Origin: JBBQWR01 sp038210495
Lineage (GTDB): Bacteria; Planctomycetota; Planctomycetia; Pirellulales; DATAWG01
Direction of reading: 5' to 3'
Length of the DNA stretch: 64,000 nt
Assembly: GCA_038210495.1 (NCBI GenBank)
Contig: JBBQWR010000018.1
Span: forward strand, 1-64,000
Part shown: positions 1 through 9,074 of the stretch, one piece after another
How positions within the stretch are numbered: position 1 is the first letter of the stretch
Layout of the letters: the number at the start of each line of letters is the position of its first letter
Translations under genes and position numbers: made by a program
Notes under the pieces: model-generated
The model's database searches: none
The model's input: only the letters and a program-made list of their open reading frames with translations
Told to the model about the DNA's origin: nothing

Positions 1-90
1 AGGATCGGGAATCTGCTGAAGATATTCCAGCAAACTCCCTGCGGGGGCAGGATTCAAAGCTTAACCTCCGTGAAAAGAGACTCCGTACAC

Positions 91-1503
91 TCAAAGGCAT
101 ACTACGCATGTCCTGTAAAATTGAACAGTCAAACGCCCTGCGTGCTGCTCCTCGACGCTTGACATGCTATATTGAATTTGGCCCAGGAAGGCGATGCCGC
201 GAATCGGGCCGTCGATCGCTTTGACGAAGGCTTCCGGGTCGCGCATCTCGACCACGACGGCGCCGGCCGGGACAGGCGATTTGGGAACTGTTTTGTAGCC
301 CGTCTCGTTCTGCCGCGCGATCACAACGCGATGGCGGGCGCCGGCCATCTCCAAGAATTTGCTGAATTGCGTTCCATAGAGCACCGACGAAGATTTCACA
401 TTACCGGCTTCCGCTTGCTTGAGCTGATCCGAGGGCAATAACTCTTTACGCTGATTCCAAAATTGCGCTGGATCCAAATAGGCGCTCGTCGAGAGCAGGG
501 CGCCTTCAGGCTCAAGCAATGGAAGCGCGGCGATTTGTCCAGCGGTCGGAACATGCGCCAGGACCATCGAGTGCATACCTTCCGTGCCACGCGGAAAGCG
601 GAAACTGAGCTCCACATGGCCCGGTTCTTTATGCAGCGCCGCCATCAAATAGGGCGAACGCCGCAAGACGTCGAATAGTCCGCCAAAGACCATGTGCAGC
701 GGAAAGAAGTTGCTCGGCAGCGACACGGTCTGCAACAGATCCCGATTCTTCTTGAGCGTCTCCAGATTGACCCACGACCAAACCAGCGGGTTGGCGGGCA
801 ACAGCTTCAGTCCCGCGATCAACGACTCATTTTGCATCAAGCTCGGTTTGGCGGGGTCGAGATGCTGATCGATGGCGGCGCGCAAAGCATCCGCTCGATT
901 GCTGTAGACCAAGGCCGCGTCGAGCACGACGGCGAAGAACTCGTCGTGAAAAACCCACGTTTCGATGCCGCGGTAAGCCTCTTTCTTGTACTCAATCGAT
1001 TGGCCGGACCGGGCCCGTTCTTCGCTAGCCACGGAGACGAGCGTTCGAAAAAACTTCGCCGTCTGGCTCGCGTCTTTGCCCTGAAGAATGAATAGCACCG
1101 GCGCCTTTTCCTTTTGCGCCAGTTCGGGCTTCGGCTCAATTTTCGCGGCAAGCACAATTCCGCCGCTGGCTAGTTCAGCGACCAGTTCGGGCCAAGGATG
1201 GCCCAACTCGTGCTCGAAATGGCCAACCACTTTGCGGAACAGTTGATAGTTGGTCGAGCCTAGATAATCGCGATACGCGCGGAAGCCCTCCAACTCCGAA
1301 TGACTGGCCAGTCCGACGGCCAGATCGGCGAGCGCCCGCGGCTGCTCAATCTTGATGACCAGGTCGGCGGTTGTGGGAACCAATCGTAGAGGATCGGGCG
1401 CCTCGGCGGCTTGGGAGCCAGCGGCCCAACAAAGAATCAGCGTAACGGCGATTGCCAGCCACCAGACGACTGCGGCCACCTGAACGCATCGTGCGGTACG
1501 CAT
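91..1503 (-). CDS. exported protein of unknown function
   Basis: I do not recognise a named family with confidence; the layout recalls DUF3352-like exported proteins. The 470-residue product begins with a typical signal peptide: a short basic start (MRTARCV), a hydrophobic stretch of about 20 residues and an SQAAEA cleavage region. The rest is soluble, with no catalytic motif I can name. An upstream GTG at 1551 would add 16 residues, but the ATG at 1503 has GGAG about 8 bases upstream and puts the signal peptide at the N-terminus. The gene stands alone, divergent from the oxidoreductase that starts at 1838. Confidence 0.7.
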   Translation of the reverse strand: MRTARCVQVAAVVWWLAIAVTLILCWAAGSQAAEAPDPLRLVPTTADLVIKIEQPRALADLAVGLASHSELEGFRAYRDYLGSTNYQLFRKVVGHFEHELGHPWPELVAELASGGIVLAAKIEPKPELAQKEKAPVLFILQGKDASQTAKFFRTLVSVASEERARSGQSIEYKKEAYRGIETWVFHDEFFAVVLDAALVYSNRADALRAAIDQHLDPAKPSLMQNESLIAGLKLLPANPLVWSWVNLETLKKNRDLLQTVSLPSNFFPLHMVFGGLFDVLRRSPYLMAALHKEPGHVELSFRFPRGTEGMHSMVLAHVPTAGQIAALPLLEPEGALLSTSAYLDPAQFWNQRKELLPSDQLKQAEAGNVKSSSVLYGTQFSKFLEMAGARHRVVIARQNETGYKTVPKSPVPAGAVVVEMRDPEAFVKAIDGPIRGIAFLGQIQYSMSSVEEQHAGRLTVQFYRTCVVCL

Positions 1504-1837
1504 GACGAGTTTGCTCCGGAAGAGATGCGAGCTAACGACAAGCCGGTTCACCCATGAGAGATGATACAGAAACTGTCCGCGCTCATCACTATATACCCGT
1601 AAACGGACCGGACGGTTTCATGGTCGGCGGCGCTCGCCGTCGGCTTTCGTTGCTTCCCCTCGCCCCTAGCCCCACAACCCCTAGCCCCTTGTTCGCCGCT
1701 AAAATCGAGTCATTGACAGCGCCCGGCAATTTTTTTTCGCGGGGGATGTAAGTCGGTTAGGCTCCGATTAGAATAAACGGCCTCACGGGACCAACTGCCC
1801 ACCGAATGTGCCCACCTCAGCCAGGAGAATTACCGCA
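1504..1837. other. gene-free divergent intergenic region
   Basis: The stretch separates two divergent exported-protein genes, so it should hold both promoters. It contains a pyrimidine-rich part with repeated CCCCTAG words near 1665-1690. A TTGACA word near 1712 has no well-placed -10 partner. I see no RNA gene or coding potential. Confidence 0.4.
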
Positions 1838-3160
1838 ATGGCCAAAGACCGTTTCTCACGTCGCGATTTCGTTAAAACATCGGCCGCCGTCGGCGCCGGG
1901 TTTGCCGGCTATTGGGTTGCCGGCGGAGTGAAGGCGCTCGATAGCACCTCGCCCAACGAACAGATTCAATTCGCTTGCATTGGCATCTCCGGCAAGGGGG
2001 ACAGCGACAGCAACGACGCCAAGTCGCACGGCAAGGTCGTCGCGATTTGCGATGTCGACGAGGGCAAGCTCAACGAGGCCGAAAAGAAACGATTCAAGGG
2101 CGCCCAGAAATTCAACGACTTCCGCAAGATGCTCGACGAAGCCGGTAAGGGAATCGATGCCGTGACCGTCAGTTGTCCCGACCACAACCATGCCGCCGCG
2201 GGCTTGCTATTTATGCGAGCCGGCAAGCATTGCTTCTGCCAGAAGCCGCTTACGCATACGATCTACGAAGCTCACTTGATGGGCGAAGTGGCCAAGGAAA
2301 AGAAGCTGGCCACGCAGATGGGCAACCAGGGCACGGCCGACAACAACCTGCGCAAGGTCGCGGCCATGCTTCGCGCTGGCGCCGTCGGCAATGTGAAGGA
2401 AGCCCATGTCTGGACCAATCGTCCGATTTGGCCCCAAGGGGGCAAGCGTCCCGCGGAGAAGCAACCGCCGGAAAATTTGCATTGGGACCTGTGGCTCGGC
2501 GCCGCGAAAGAGCGGCCGTTTGGCGACGGCTATCACCCGTTCGCTTGGCGGGGGTTCTGGGATTTCGGAACCGGCGCGTTGGGCGACATGGCCTGCCACA
2601 CTGTCAATATGCCGTTCATGGGCCTCGATCTGTTCGACCCAATCTCCGTCGAAGCTCAAAGCTCCGGCAACAATAAGGAAATGTATCCGAACTGGTCGAC
2701 CATTAAGTTCGAATTTCCCAAGAACGAGACTCGCCCGGCCTTGTCGCTCACTTGGTACGACGGCGGCAAGCGCCCGCCGAGCGAATTGTTCGAGGGCAAG
2801 AATATCGAGGCCAGCGGCGCCTTGATCGTCGGCGACAAGGGCAAGCTCTACGCGCCGGGCGATTATTGCGAGAAGGGCTTCACGCTGTTGGGCAATGCGA
2901 CCGAGCCGAAGGTCGAGTATCCCCGCTCGCCGGGCCATTTCGAAGAATGGGTCCGAGCAATCAAGGGGGGCGAGCAGGCCATGTCGAACTTCCCGGGCTA
3001 CGCCAGTCGGTTAACTCAAACGATTCTGCTGGGCAACCTAGCCGTGTGGGCCGGCAAGAAGGTCGAATGGGACGCCAAGGCCATGAAGTCGACCAACATG
3101 CCCGAGCTCGACGAAATCATTCGTCCGAAATATCGCAGCGGATATTCGCTAGAAGGTTGA
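1838..3160 (+). CDS. TAT-exported Gfo/Idh/MocA family oxidoreductase
   Basis: The 440-residue protein starts with a twin-arginine signal (SRRDFVKTSA followed by a hydrophobic Ala/Gly stretch), so it is probably exported folded with its NAD(P) cofactor. A Rossmann-type N-terminal half contains IGISGKG and AICDVDEGKL, followed by the Gfo/Idh/MocA C-terminal domain. The family motif normally written EKP reads QKP here (CFCQKPLTHT), keeping the lysine. ATG 1838 is chosen because AGGAG lies about 10 bases upstream; GTG 1808 would bury the signal. The substrate is unknown; planctomycetes carry many such paralogs, probably for sugar derivatives. Confidence 0.9.
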   Translation: MAKDRFSRRDFVKTSAAVGAGFAGYWVAGGVKALDSTSPNEQIQFACIGISGKGDSDSNDAKSHGKVVAICDVDEGKLNEAEKKRFKGAQKFNDFRKMLDEAGKGIDAVTVSCPDHNHAAAGLLFMRAGKHCFCQKPLTHTIYEAHLMGEVAKEKKLATQMGNQGTADNNLRKVAAMLRAGAVGNVKEAHVWTNRPIWPQGGKRPAEKQPPENLHWDLWLGAAKERPFGDGYHPFAWRGFWDFGTGALGDMACHTVNMPFMGLDLFDPISVEAQSSGNNKEMYPNWSTIKFEFPKNETRPALSLTWYDGGKRPPSELFEGKNIEASGALIVGDKGKLYAPGDYCEKGFTLLGNATEPKVEYPRSPGHFEEWVRAIKGGEQAMSNFPGYASRLTQTILLGNLAVWAGKKVEWDAKAMKSTNMPELDEIIRPKYRSGYSLEG

Positions 3161-3365
3161 TCCACCTACACGCGCGTGGCGAGCGGGGGGCGTAAGCCCC
3201 CTGTCCCGCCGCAGCGTGGCGCGCGTGGTCATTCGATGTATTTTCCAGCAACTTGATTTGCCGGCAATTTCTCTGCGCCGATTGTCTCTGTTGCGTCGTG
3301 ACGCGGCAGGACAAGGGGCTTACGCTCCCCGCTCGCCTACGCTTTTTCCTCGGAGATTTGTATCC
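3161..3365. repeat. inverted pair of a dispersed repeat (family C)
   Basis: One copy lies at 3181-3206 (starts GAGCGGGGGGCGTAAGCCCC) and an inverted copy at 3309-3334 (ends CTTACGCTCCCCGCTC). Together they could fold into a stem of about 25 bp with a loop near 100 bases, between the oxidoreductase and the LRR gene. A third copy is at 49296-49321 between two tRNA genes, which shows this is a dispersed family. No T-run follows the pair. Confidence 0.7.
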
Positions 3366-4622
3366 ATGCGACGATTCCTCGCGATTCGCGTTCTGTCGAT
3401 TTTAGCATTGAGTTTGATCGTCGGCCGCTCGTCGTTCGCGGCGGACAACGCGGCCGACGTCGCTGCGCTGAAAAAGCTCGGCGCCAAGATTGAAGTCGAC
3501 CCCTCTGGCGTGGCGATCGGACTCGACGGCGACAACGTGCCGCTGAAGGACGCCGATCTCTCGCATTTGGCCGGTCTGCCAAGCCTCCAAAAAGTCGCCC
3601 TCTGGGGCGCCGACATCACCGACTCGGCGATGGACAAATTGCCGCAGCTCAAGAGCTTGTCCGATCTGAGCCTCGTGAATACGGTCATCACCGACCAAGG
3701 GCTCACGAAGCTAAAAAAGCTGCCGGGCATCAAGATCATCAATCTCCGCCGCTCCGCGTCGATCTTCGACGATGGATTCGTTGCCTTGCAGAGCCTACCC
3801 AAGCTGGAGCAAGCCAATCTCCTCTACACCAATCTGACCAGCGCCGGAATGAAGTACCTGCGGCCGATCAAAACACTGCGCGTCCTCGACGTCCGCGGCT
3901 GTGCTCGAATTTCGGACGAAGGCATCGCCGAATTGCAAGATTTGATCAATCTCGAGAGTCTCAAGCTTCGCAACCCATCGGTGACCAACAAAGGCATTGC
4001 CCTGCTCGGCAAGCTCACGAAGCTTAAGACGCTGATGCTCGAAGACACGCAGCTCGATGACGATGGGCTGAAAGTCGTCGAGAATATGCCGAACCTCGAG
4101 GAACTCGATCTGATGCGCACCGGCGTCAGTGACGATGGTCTGCCGCGGATCGCCGGCTTGACCAAAATGAAGCGGCTGCTGCTCCGCGGAACCGGCGTTT
4201 CGGGACCGGGCCTCGACAATCTGAAAAAGATGACCGGCCTCAAGCTCCTCGATTTGTCGGAAACGTCGCTGGAAGACGTGGGCCTCGAAAAGATCGAAGG
4301 CCTCACGGGGATCGAGACGCTTGGCCTCTGGAACACTCAAATCACGGACAAAGGACTGAGCCATCTGAAAGGCATGACCATGCTCAAATCGCTGACGCTC
4401 GAGGACGTCAAGCGCATCAGCGACAGCGGAATCAAGGTGCTCGCCCCTATGACCGACCTAGAGTCGCTCAAGCTCAAGGGCACGCCGATCACCGACGAGA
4501 GCGTTCCGATGCTTTCCGGTTTCACCAAGCTAAAGGACCTCGATCTGCAATTCACGCAGGTCTCCGACGCGGGCCTCGCTACGCTGAAGAAGGCGCTGCC
4601 AAAGACCAAAATCACGAACTGA
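3366..4622 (+). CDS. secreted leucine-rich-repeat protein
   Basis: The 418-residue protein has a signal peptide (MRRFLAIRVLS, hydrophobic core, SSFAAD) and then about 13-14 tandem leucine-rich repeats of roughly 24 residues. Repeats follow the pattern L..L..L.L..T.ITD.GL..L, the cysteine-containing/RNI-like type common in planctomycetes. The repeats fill the rest of the protein, with no enzymatic domain, so a binding or scaffold role outside the cytoplasm is inferred. The open frame extends upstream to 3216 through repeat C, but ATG 3366 starts directly at the signal peptide. Confidence 0.85.
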   Translation: MRRFLAIRVLSILALSLIVGRSSFAADNAADVAALKKLGAKIEVDPSGVAIGLDGDNVPLKDADLSHLAGLPSLQKVALWGADITDSAMDKLPQLKSLSDLSLVNTVITDQGLTKLKKLPGIKIINLRRSASIFDDGFVALQSLPKLEQANLLYTNLTSAGMKYLRPIKTLRVLDVRGCARISDEGIAELQDLINLESLKLRNPSVTNKGIALLGKLTKLKTLMLEDTQLDDDGLKVVENMPNLEELDLMRTGVSDDGLPRIAGLTKMKRLLLRGTGVSGPGLDNLKKMTGLKLLDLSETSLEDVGLEKIEGLTGIETLGLWNTQITDKGLSHLKGMTMLKSLTLEDVKRISDSGIKVLAPMTDLESLKLKGTPITDESVPMLSGFTKLKDLDLQFTQVSDAGLATLKKALPKTKITN

Positions 4623-4675
4623 TTCTGGTAGCGTTAAAACATCTCGCGAATCGTTTAAGCTCGCGCGAATCGTTA

Positions 4676-4799
4676 GAGCCGCGCACGAAGTAAGCGGTGG
4701 AGCTCGCGAGAATCGTTAGCGCCGCGCACAAAGTAAGCGGCCGTGCGAGAAAACGTCGAAGAATAACGATGTCCCTACCGCTTACTTCGTGCGAGGCTC
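4676..4799. repeat. palindromic repeat family A, locus 1 (duplicated left arm)
   Basis: Two left arms (4676-4696 and 4719-4739, core CGCGCACGAAGTAAGCG with small changes) are followed by one right arm (4779-4799, CGCTTACTTCGTGCGAGGCTC). The left arm appears to have been duplicated with its flank ending AATCGTTAG. The right arm abuts the stop codon of the next minus-strand gene (TAA, 4800-4802). Related elements are at 22514, 31417 and 43539. Confidence 0.85.
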
Positions 4800-6131
4800 T
4801 TAGGGGCCATCGTCCGCGTACTTTTCGAGATCGGTTCCAACAGGCGCGACAACGAGATAGTTGATCGATCCCTTGACCGAAAAAACCAAGCCGTCATCGC
4901 CAGCGGTCACAATCTTTGTCGCGACATTGTTCTGATGGCCGGCGTAATAAATCAGTTTCTCCGATCCCACGGACGTCCATTCCGCGAAGGGCACGGCGCC
5001 GTAGTCGGCGTCGCCCATGGCGATTCGCGCCATGTATTGGCCGCGAGGGACTTTGAGTTTGAATTTGTTTTCGTTTGCCTTGACGAATCGCATGAGCAGT
5101 TGATGGTGGGCCGACGCGCGATCGTCTCGTTGCGCCAAATCGTGAGTATCCAGCCAGCCGAAGCCGCGGTCATCGGTATAGGCCTGCCCGTTGTCGGCGT
5201 CCCAGCCGGCGCGTGGCGATTTGGATTGCACCTGAAAGCTGATTCGGCGGATTACCGGGTTTTTTGTCACCGTCACTAGCGCTGTCGCCGTTTTTCCTGA
5301 AACCGAAGCGTGGATTTTAGTTGGCCCGCCCGGTCGAATCGCTCGAATTAGACCCTGAGAGTCGGTGGCGACATCCGGCGCGTCGGACGACCAGGTCGCT
5401 TCGTTCGTCGCGCGCCGCTCGAATCGATCGGCGCCGTGCGAGTATGAGGCGGTGCATTCGATTTGAAAACTGTCCCCGGCTACAATCGTGAGATCGGGAT
5501 AGTTCAACGCGGTCGCGACGAGCGTCGAATCTTTGACGATATCGACCACGTCCAAAGCGACTTCGCTCGAAAAGCCGCGCTGAAACGCGGCAAATACTTC
5601 CCAGTGATCGGGGTGATCGGGATCGAGAGCATAGGTTCTGGGAGTTCCCCAGCCACCGATGACGATATAGCGATCCACCGGCGGTGGAAGATATTGCACG
5701 CCATCGTAGGTATGCATCGCGAACGGCGCCTTGTTGAGATCGGTATATTCCGTGCCGGGAATGACGGGGTCGGGGTCATTGATCCGTCGCCATTTCAAAT
5801 CATGCATATCGAATGCGTAGACTTCGTTGCCATTGTATCCGGCATGACCGCCGCCGGGCCCGATGTAGAGCCGATCGCGCTGCGTGTCGAAGGCGCCCCC
5901 GGCCCAGCAGTCGATGACGCCGCCGACGTTTCCTCTGAGCCAAGGAAATTTGGATTCTTGAGGCGCCACGGCATCCAGTCGCGAATCGGGAACCTCGTAC
6001 CACTCTCCGGCTTTAAGATTGCCGAGCGGATTGGCGTCCGCCGCAAGTGCACTCTCGGCCGATCCCGCGAAGATGAGAGGTAGGCCAGTCGCGAAGACGA
6101 ACAGCATTGATTTTGCAATCGACCGGGGCAT
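4800..6131 (-). CDS. exported kelch-like protein with Ig-like domain
   Basis: The 443-residue product has a signal peptide (MPRSIAKSMLFVFATGLPLI, then SALAAD). Residues about 40-190 look like kelch/galactose-oxidase-type propeller blades (RLYIGPGGGHAGYNGNEVYAF, YIVIGGWGTPRTYALD). Residues about 215-295 resemble a bacterial Ig-like (BIG2) domain (TIVAGDSFQIEC, WSSDAPDVATDSQGLIRAI, TALVTVT). The C-terminal part is unassigned. A complete seven-bladed propeller would not fit, so this may be a partial propeller used for binding rather than a galactose oxidase. ATG 6131 has AGGAGA upstream; the in-frame start at 6161 is less likely. Confidence 0.7.
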   Translation of the reverse strand: MPRSIAKSMLFVFATGLPLIFAGSAESALAADANPLGNLKAGEWYEVPDSRLDAVAPQESKFPWLRGNVGGVIDCWAGGAFDTQRDRLYIGPGGGHAGYNGNEVYAFDMHDLKWRRINDPDPVIPGTEYTDLNKAPFAMHTYDGVQYLPPPVDRYIVIGGWGTPRTYALDPDHPDHWEVFAAFQRGFSSEVALDVVDIVKDSTLVATALNYPDLTIVAGDSFQIECTASYSHGADRFERRATNEATWSSDAPDVATDSQGLIRAIRPGGPTKIHASVSGKTATALVTVTKNPVIRRISFQVQSKSPRAGWDADNGQAYTDDRGFGWLDTHDLAQRDDRASAHHQLLMRFVKANENKFKLKVPRGQYMARIAMGDADYGAVPFAEWTSVGSEKLIYYAGHQNNVATKIVTAGDDGLVFSVKGSINYLVVAPVGTDLEKYADDGP

Positions 6132-6271
6132 GGCGTATCTCCTTGTGGATGGCGGCGGCACAGAGATATCTTAAGCGAGCGGAGCTGACTTTTCACTCGA
6201 TTTCCGGGGCTTCGGCGAAGCGCCTCCAGCCCAAGGCGCCCGGCGCAGAATGCCTGAAGAGCCGAAATGGC

Positions 6272-8590
6272 CTACGGGCGTATCAGCGTCCAGCAGCGGT
6301 GGATTCGCTTGTTGCGGAAATCGGGTGGCACGGTGTGCCGGCTGATCTCTCGAATGGTCGCGCCCGTGACTTCGGCGTCGCGGAATTTGAACCGGCGAAA
6401 ATTCGTGGAGAAAAAGATTTTGCCTCCCGGCGACATCAGCTTGAGCACCAGATTCAACAGCTCGACGTGATCACGATCGACGTCCCAGATGTCGGAGGTC
6501 ATCTTGCTGTTGGAGAACGTCGGCGGATCGACAACGGCCAAGTCGAACAGACCCTCGTCAGTCGGCTCCAGCCGGCGAATGTAGCTTAGCGCGTCGTCTC
6601 GAACGAATCGATGATGCGGCTGTTTAAAGCCATTGAGTTGCATGTTTTGCCGGGCCCAATCGAGATAGGTATTCGACAGGTCCAGCGTCGTCGTGCTCAT
6701 TGCCCCGCCGGCGGCTGCGTAGACCGTGAAGGCGCCCGTGTATCCGAACAGGTTCAGAAATCGTTTGCCTTGACTTTCCTTTTCGACCATCGAGCGCGTG
6801 ATCCGATGATCTAGAAATAGCCCGGTGTCCAGATAGTCGGACAGGTTGACTTGAAACCGATGCCTTCCTTCGCTCACGATCACCAATCGGGCTTCCTCGG
6901 CGGTTCGTTCGTACTGGGCGGCGCCCGATTGCCGCTGACGCCGCTTGAGGGCGACTTGCTTGAGGTCGACCTCCAGCGCGACGGCCGCCGTCTCCATCAT
7001 GTGCTGTAACCACACTTGATGCTCGATCTCGGTTCGATCGTGCGGGCGAACGTATTCTGCGATTTGCAGGTGACCTTCATACCAATCGATAGCCACGGGA
7101 ACTTCGGGTATGTCGCGATCGTAAAGGCGAAAGCACATGATCCCCTGCCGCTTGGCCCATTTCTTCCAGTGCTTGCCCATTCGCACAAGTCGGTTGCGAA
7201 ACTCGGCGGCTTGCTCTAGCCAAGTGCGGCGACCGGTCGACGGAGCGCGATTCGGCACAGGCGCTTCATCGTCGAAGTCGTCAAATTCGTCGGCCGGCGA
7301 GACTTGTTCATCGGTCGCGGCCACCTGCACGGCGTGTTCTTGCAACTGCGTAACGAATTCGGATCCGTTTCCGATTTCGAGCCGCGGCGCAGTCTGCTGA
7401 CGCACGGGCTTCGCAACATTTGCAGGTTTAAGCGTCTTCGGAGTGGTCGCGGGCCCTTTTTTATACAGCTCGTATTTGAGCAGCCGGCATTCGATCGGGC
7501 CGTTGAATAGCTGAATCTTTCGGGACGGTCGCAAACCAATCTGCTCCGCTGCATCGCGATTTCCGGTGAACAGAAAGGCCGTCCAGCCGGTCCAACTCTG
7601 CTTGAGCGCGTCGCCAATTCGCCGATATACGGCCGCGATCTGCGCGACCCGCATGCGCTCATCGTACGGCGGATTGAACACCAACATGCCGCTTGGCGCC
7701 GGTGGCTGTGCCGCTTCGTAATGGGCGACTTCGAATTTAATGTCATTGTCGACGCCGGCATGACGGGCGTTCTGCTTAGCCAGTTCGATGGCCGCCGGAT
7801 CGAGATCGCTGCCGCCGATCGGAAAAGGCAAATCAGTCAGACAAGCGGCTCGCGCCTCCGCCAGCAAATGTTCTTGCAGCGAGGCGTCAAAATCCGGCCA
7901 GCGCGTATAGCCTAACTCTTTGCGAATCAATCCCGGGGCGATGTTTCGCGCGAGCAGGGCCGCCTCGATGGCAAGCGTCCCGGAACCGCACATGAAATCG
8001 GCCATGGCCGTCTGATGATCCCACTGGGTGAGCGACAAAATCCCGGCGGCCAGCACTTCATTCAGCGGCGCCTCGCCGGCCTTCGCGCGATAGCCTCGCT
8101 TGTGAAGCGAGTCGCCGGACGAATCGAGATAGATCGTCACGTGGTTGCTGTTGATGTGCAGATTGATTCGCAGATCGGGAGTTTTGAGATCGACCGACGG
8201 CCGGGCGCCCGTTCGGCTGCGAAACTGATCGACGATCGCATCCTTGGCGAGTTGAGCGGCGTAGAGCGAGTGCGTGCAAAACGAATTGTGCACGACCGGG
8301 TCGATCGCCAGCGTTCCCTCAGGCGCAAGGTACTGCCGCCAATCGATGTCCTTCACGCCGGCATACAAATTCCGCTCGTTGTCGGCCTCGAACTGATGAA
8401 TCGGCTTGAGCACGCGAATCGCCGTGCGGAGCCAGATGTTGGCTTTGTAGAGCAGTCGTTGGTCGCCCGCGAAGTTCACCAGCCTACGGCCGACCTCGAC
8501 ATTCTCCGCGCCCAGCGTCGTTAGCTCGCGGGCGAGGATTTCCTCCAACCCGAAGACGGTCTTCGCGGTCATCAAAAAGTTGTCGGGCAT
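6272..8590 (-). CDS. rlmL: bifunctional 23S rRNA (guanine) methyltransferase RlmKL
   Basis: RlmKL methylates G2445 (N2) and G2069 (N7) of 23S rRNA. The 772-residue protein shows the fused architecture. An N-terminal THUMP region is followed by the RlmL methyltransferase with DFMCGSGTLAIEAAL and the catalytic NPPY (VFNPPYDER). The C-terminal RlmK methyltransferase has FLNLFGYTGAFTVYA and VVDPPTFSNSK. It is about 70 residues longer than E. coli RlmKL (702). The excess lies mainly in a low-complexity linker between the two enzymes, around residues 385-460, rich in Thr, Lys, Pro, Asp and Glu. ATG 8590 gives a natural THUMP N-terminus (MPDNFLMTAKTVFGLEEIL). Confidence 0.93.
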   Translation of the reverse strand: MPDNFLMTAKTVFGLEEILARELTTLGAENVEVGRRLVNFAGDQRLLYKANIWLRTAIRVLKPIHQFEADNERNLYAGVKDIDWRQYLAPEGTLAIDPVVHNSFCTHSLYAAQLAKDAIVDQFRSRTGARPSVDLKTPDLRINLHINSNHVTIYLDSSGDSLHKRGYRAKAGEAPLNEVLAAGILSLTQWDHQTAMADFMCGSGTLAIEAALLARNIAPGLIRKELGYTRWPDFDASLQEHLLAEARAACLTDLPFPIGGSDLDPAAIELAKQNARHAGVDNDIKFEVAHYEAAQPPAPSGMLVFNPPYDERMRVAQIAAVYRRIGDALKQSWTGWTAFLFTGNRDAAEQIGLRPSRKIQLFNGPIECRLLKYELYKKGPATTPKTLKPANVAKPVRQQTAPRLEIGNGSEFVTQLQEHAVQVAATDEQVSPADEFDDFDDEAPVPNRAPSTGRRTWLEQAAEFRNRLVRMGKHWKKWAKRQGIMCFRLYDRDIPEVPVAIDWYEGHLQIAEYVRPHDRTEIEHQVWLQHMMETAAVALEVDLKQVALKRRQRQSGAAQYERTAEEARLVIVSEGRHRFQVNLSDYLDTGLFLDHRITRSMVEKESQGKRFLNLFGYTGAFTVYAAAGGAMSTTTLDLSNTYLDWARQNMQLNGFKQPHHRFVRDDALSYIRRLEPTDEGLFDLAVVDPPTFSNSKMTSDIWDVDRDHVELLNLVLKLMSPGGKIFFSTNFRRFKFRDAEVTGATIREISRHTVPPDFRNKRIHRCWTLIRP

Positions 8591-8667
8591 CGATTAGGTA
8601 CGGCTGGAATGGTCCCACCAAGCTTGTAGACTTGGTTTCAGGCATCCCATTCGATGAGGAAAAGTCA

Positions 8668-8856
8668 TCAACCCAGATTGCCTTCGGGCAACTCAGCCAT
8701 GGGTTGACAAGTTTTTTGTTGTCGGCGGAGCTTCAATGCATTCTTAACTCGGTCATCAAGACGGTGGCGCTCGTCCGCATTCATCTCGAGAAAGTCGGCA
8801 GCGTCACCAAGCTTCCAACCGGCTGTTTCTAATGCTTTACGTTTTGACTTATCTAT
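8668..8856 (-). pseudogene. remnant of an XRE-type helix-turn-helix regulator
   Basis: Reading the minus strand from 8856 gives a 62-codon open frame beginning DKSKRKALETAGWKLGDAADF and continuing with a segment rich in charged residues (ADERHRLDDRVKNALKLRR). This matches the N-terminal region of small XRE-family regulators/antitoxins, whose usual motif is GWKVG..ADFLGLSPEE. The frame stops just where the HTH (LTQ..LA) should begin, and the position of the expected ATG is ATA with no other start downstream before the conserved part. I read it as a decayed gene that lost its start and DNA-binding half. No toxin partner is visible beside it. Confidence 0.5.
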
Positions 8857-9074
8857 GGCTCCGGCGCCTTCTTGTTTCGGACGGCGATGTGGCTAAATGG
8901 CTTCGCTCGGTAGTCCATTGGGGCGACACTGTAGCTATCGGGCGAAGCGAATCTCGCGACAACCTTGCTAGCGTATCGTTAAGGCAACGACTACGCAGCT
9001 TACCAGAATCCGTCCATCTTCTCCCAGTCGAGCGAATCGTTAAAGACTGACGCCGAGAAGCCCGAATTTTCGTT

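Noticed and set aside
8632..8832. Plus-strand small frame of 66 codons
   Set aside because: It is antisense to the XRE remnant and lacks an RBS.
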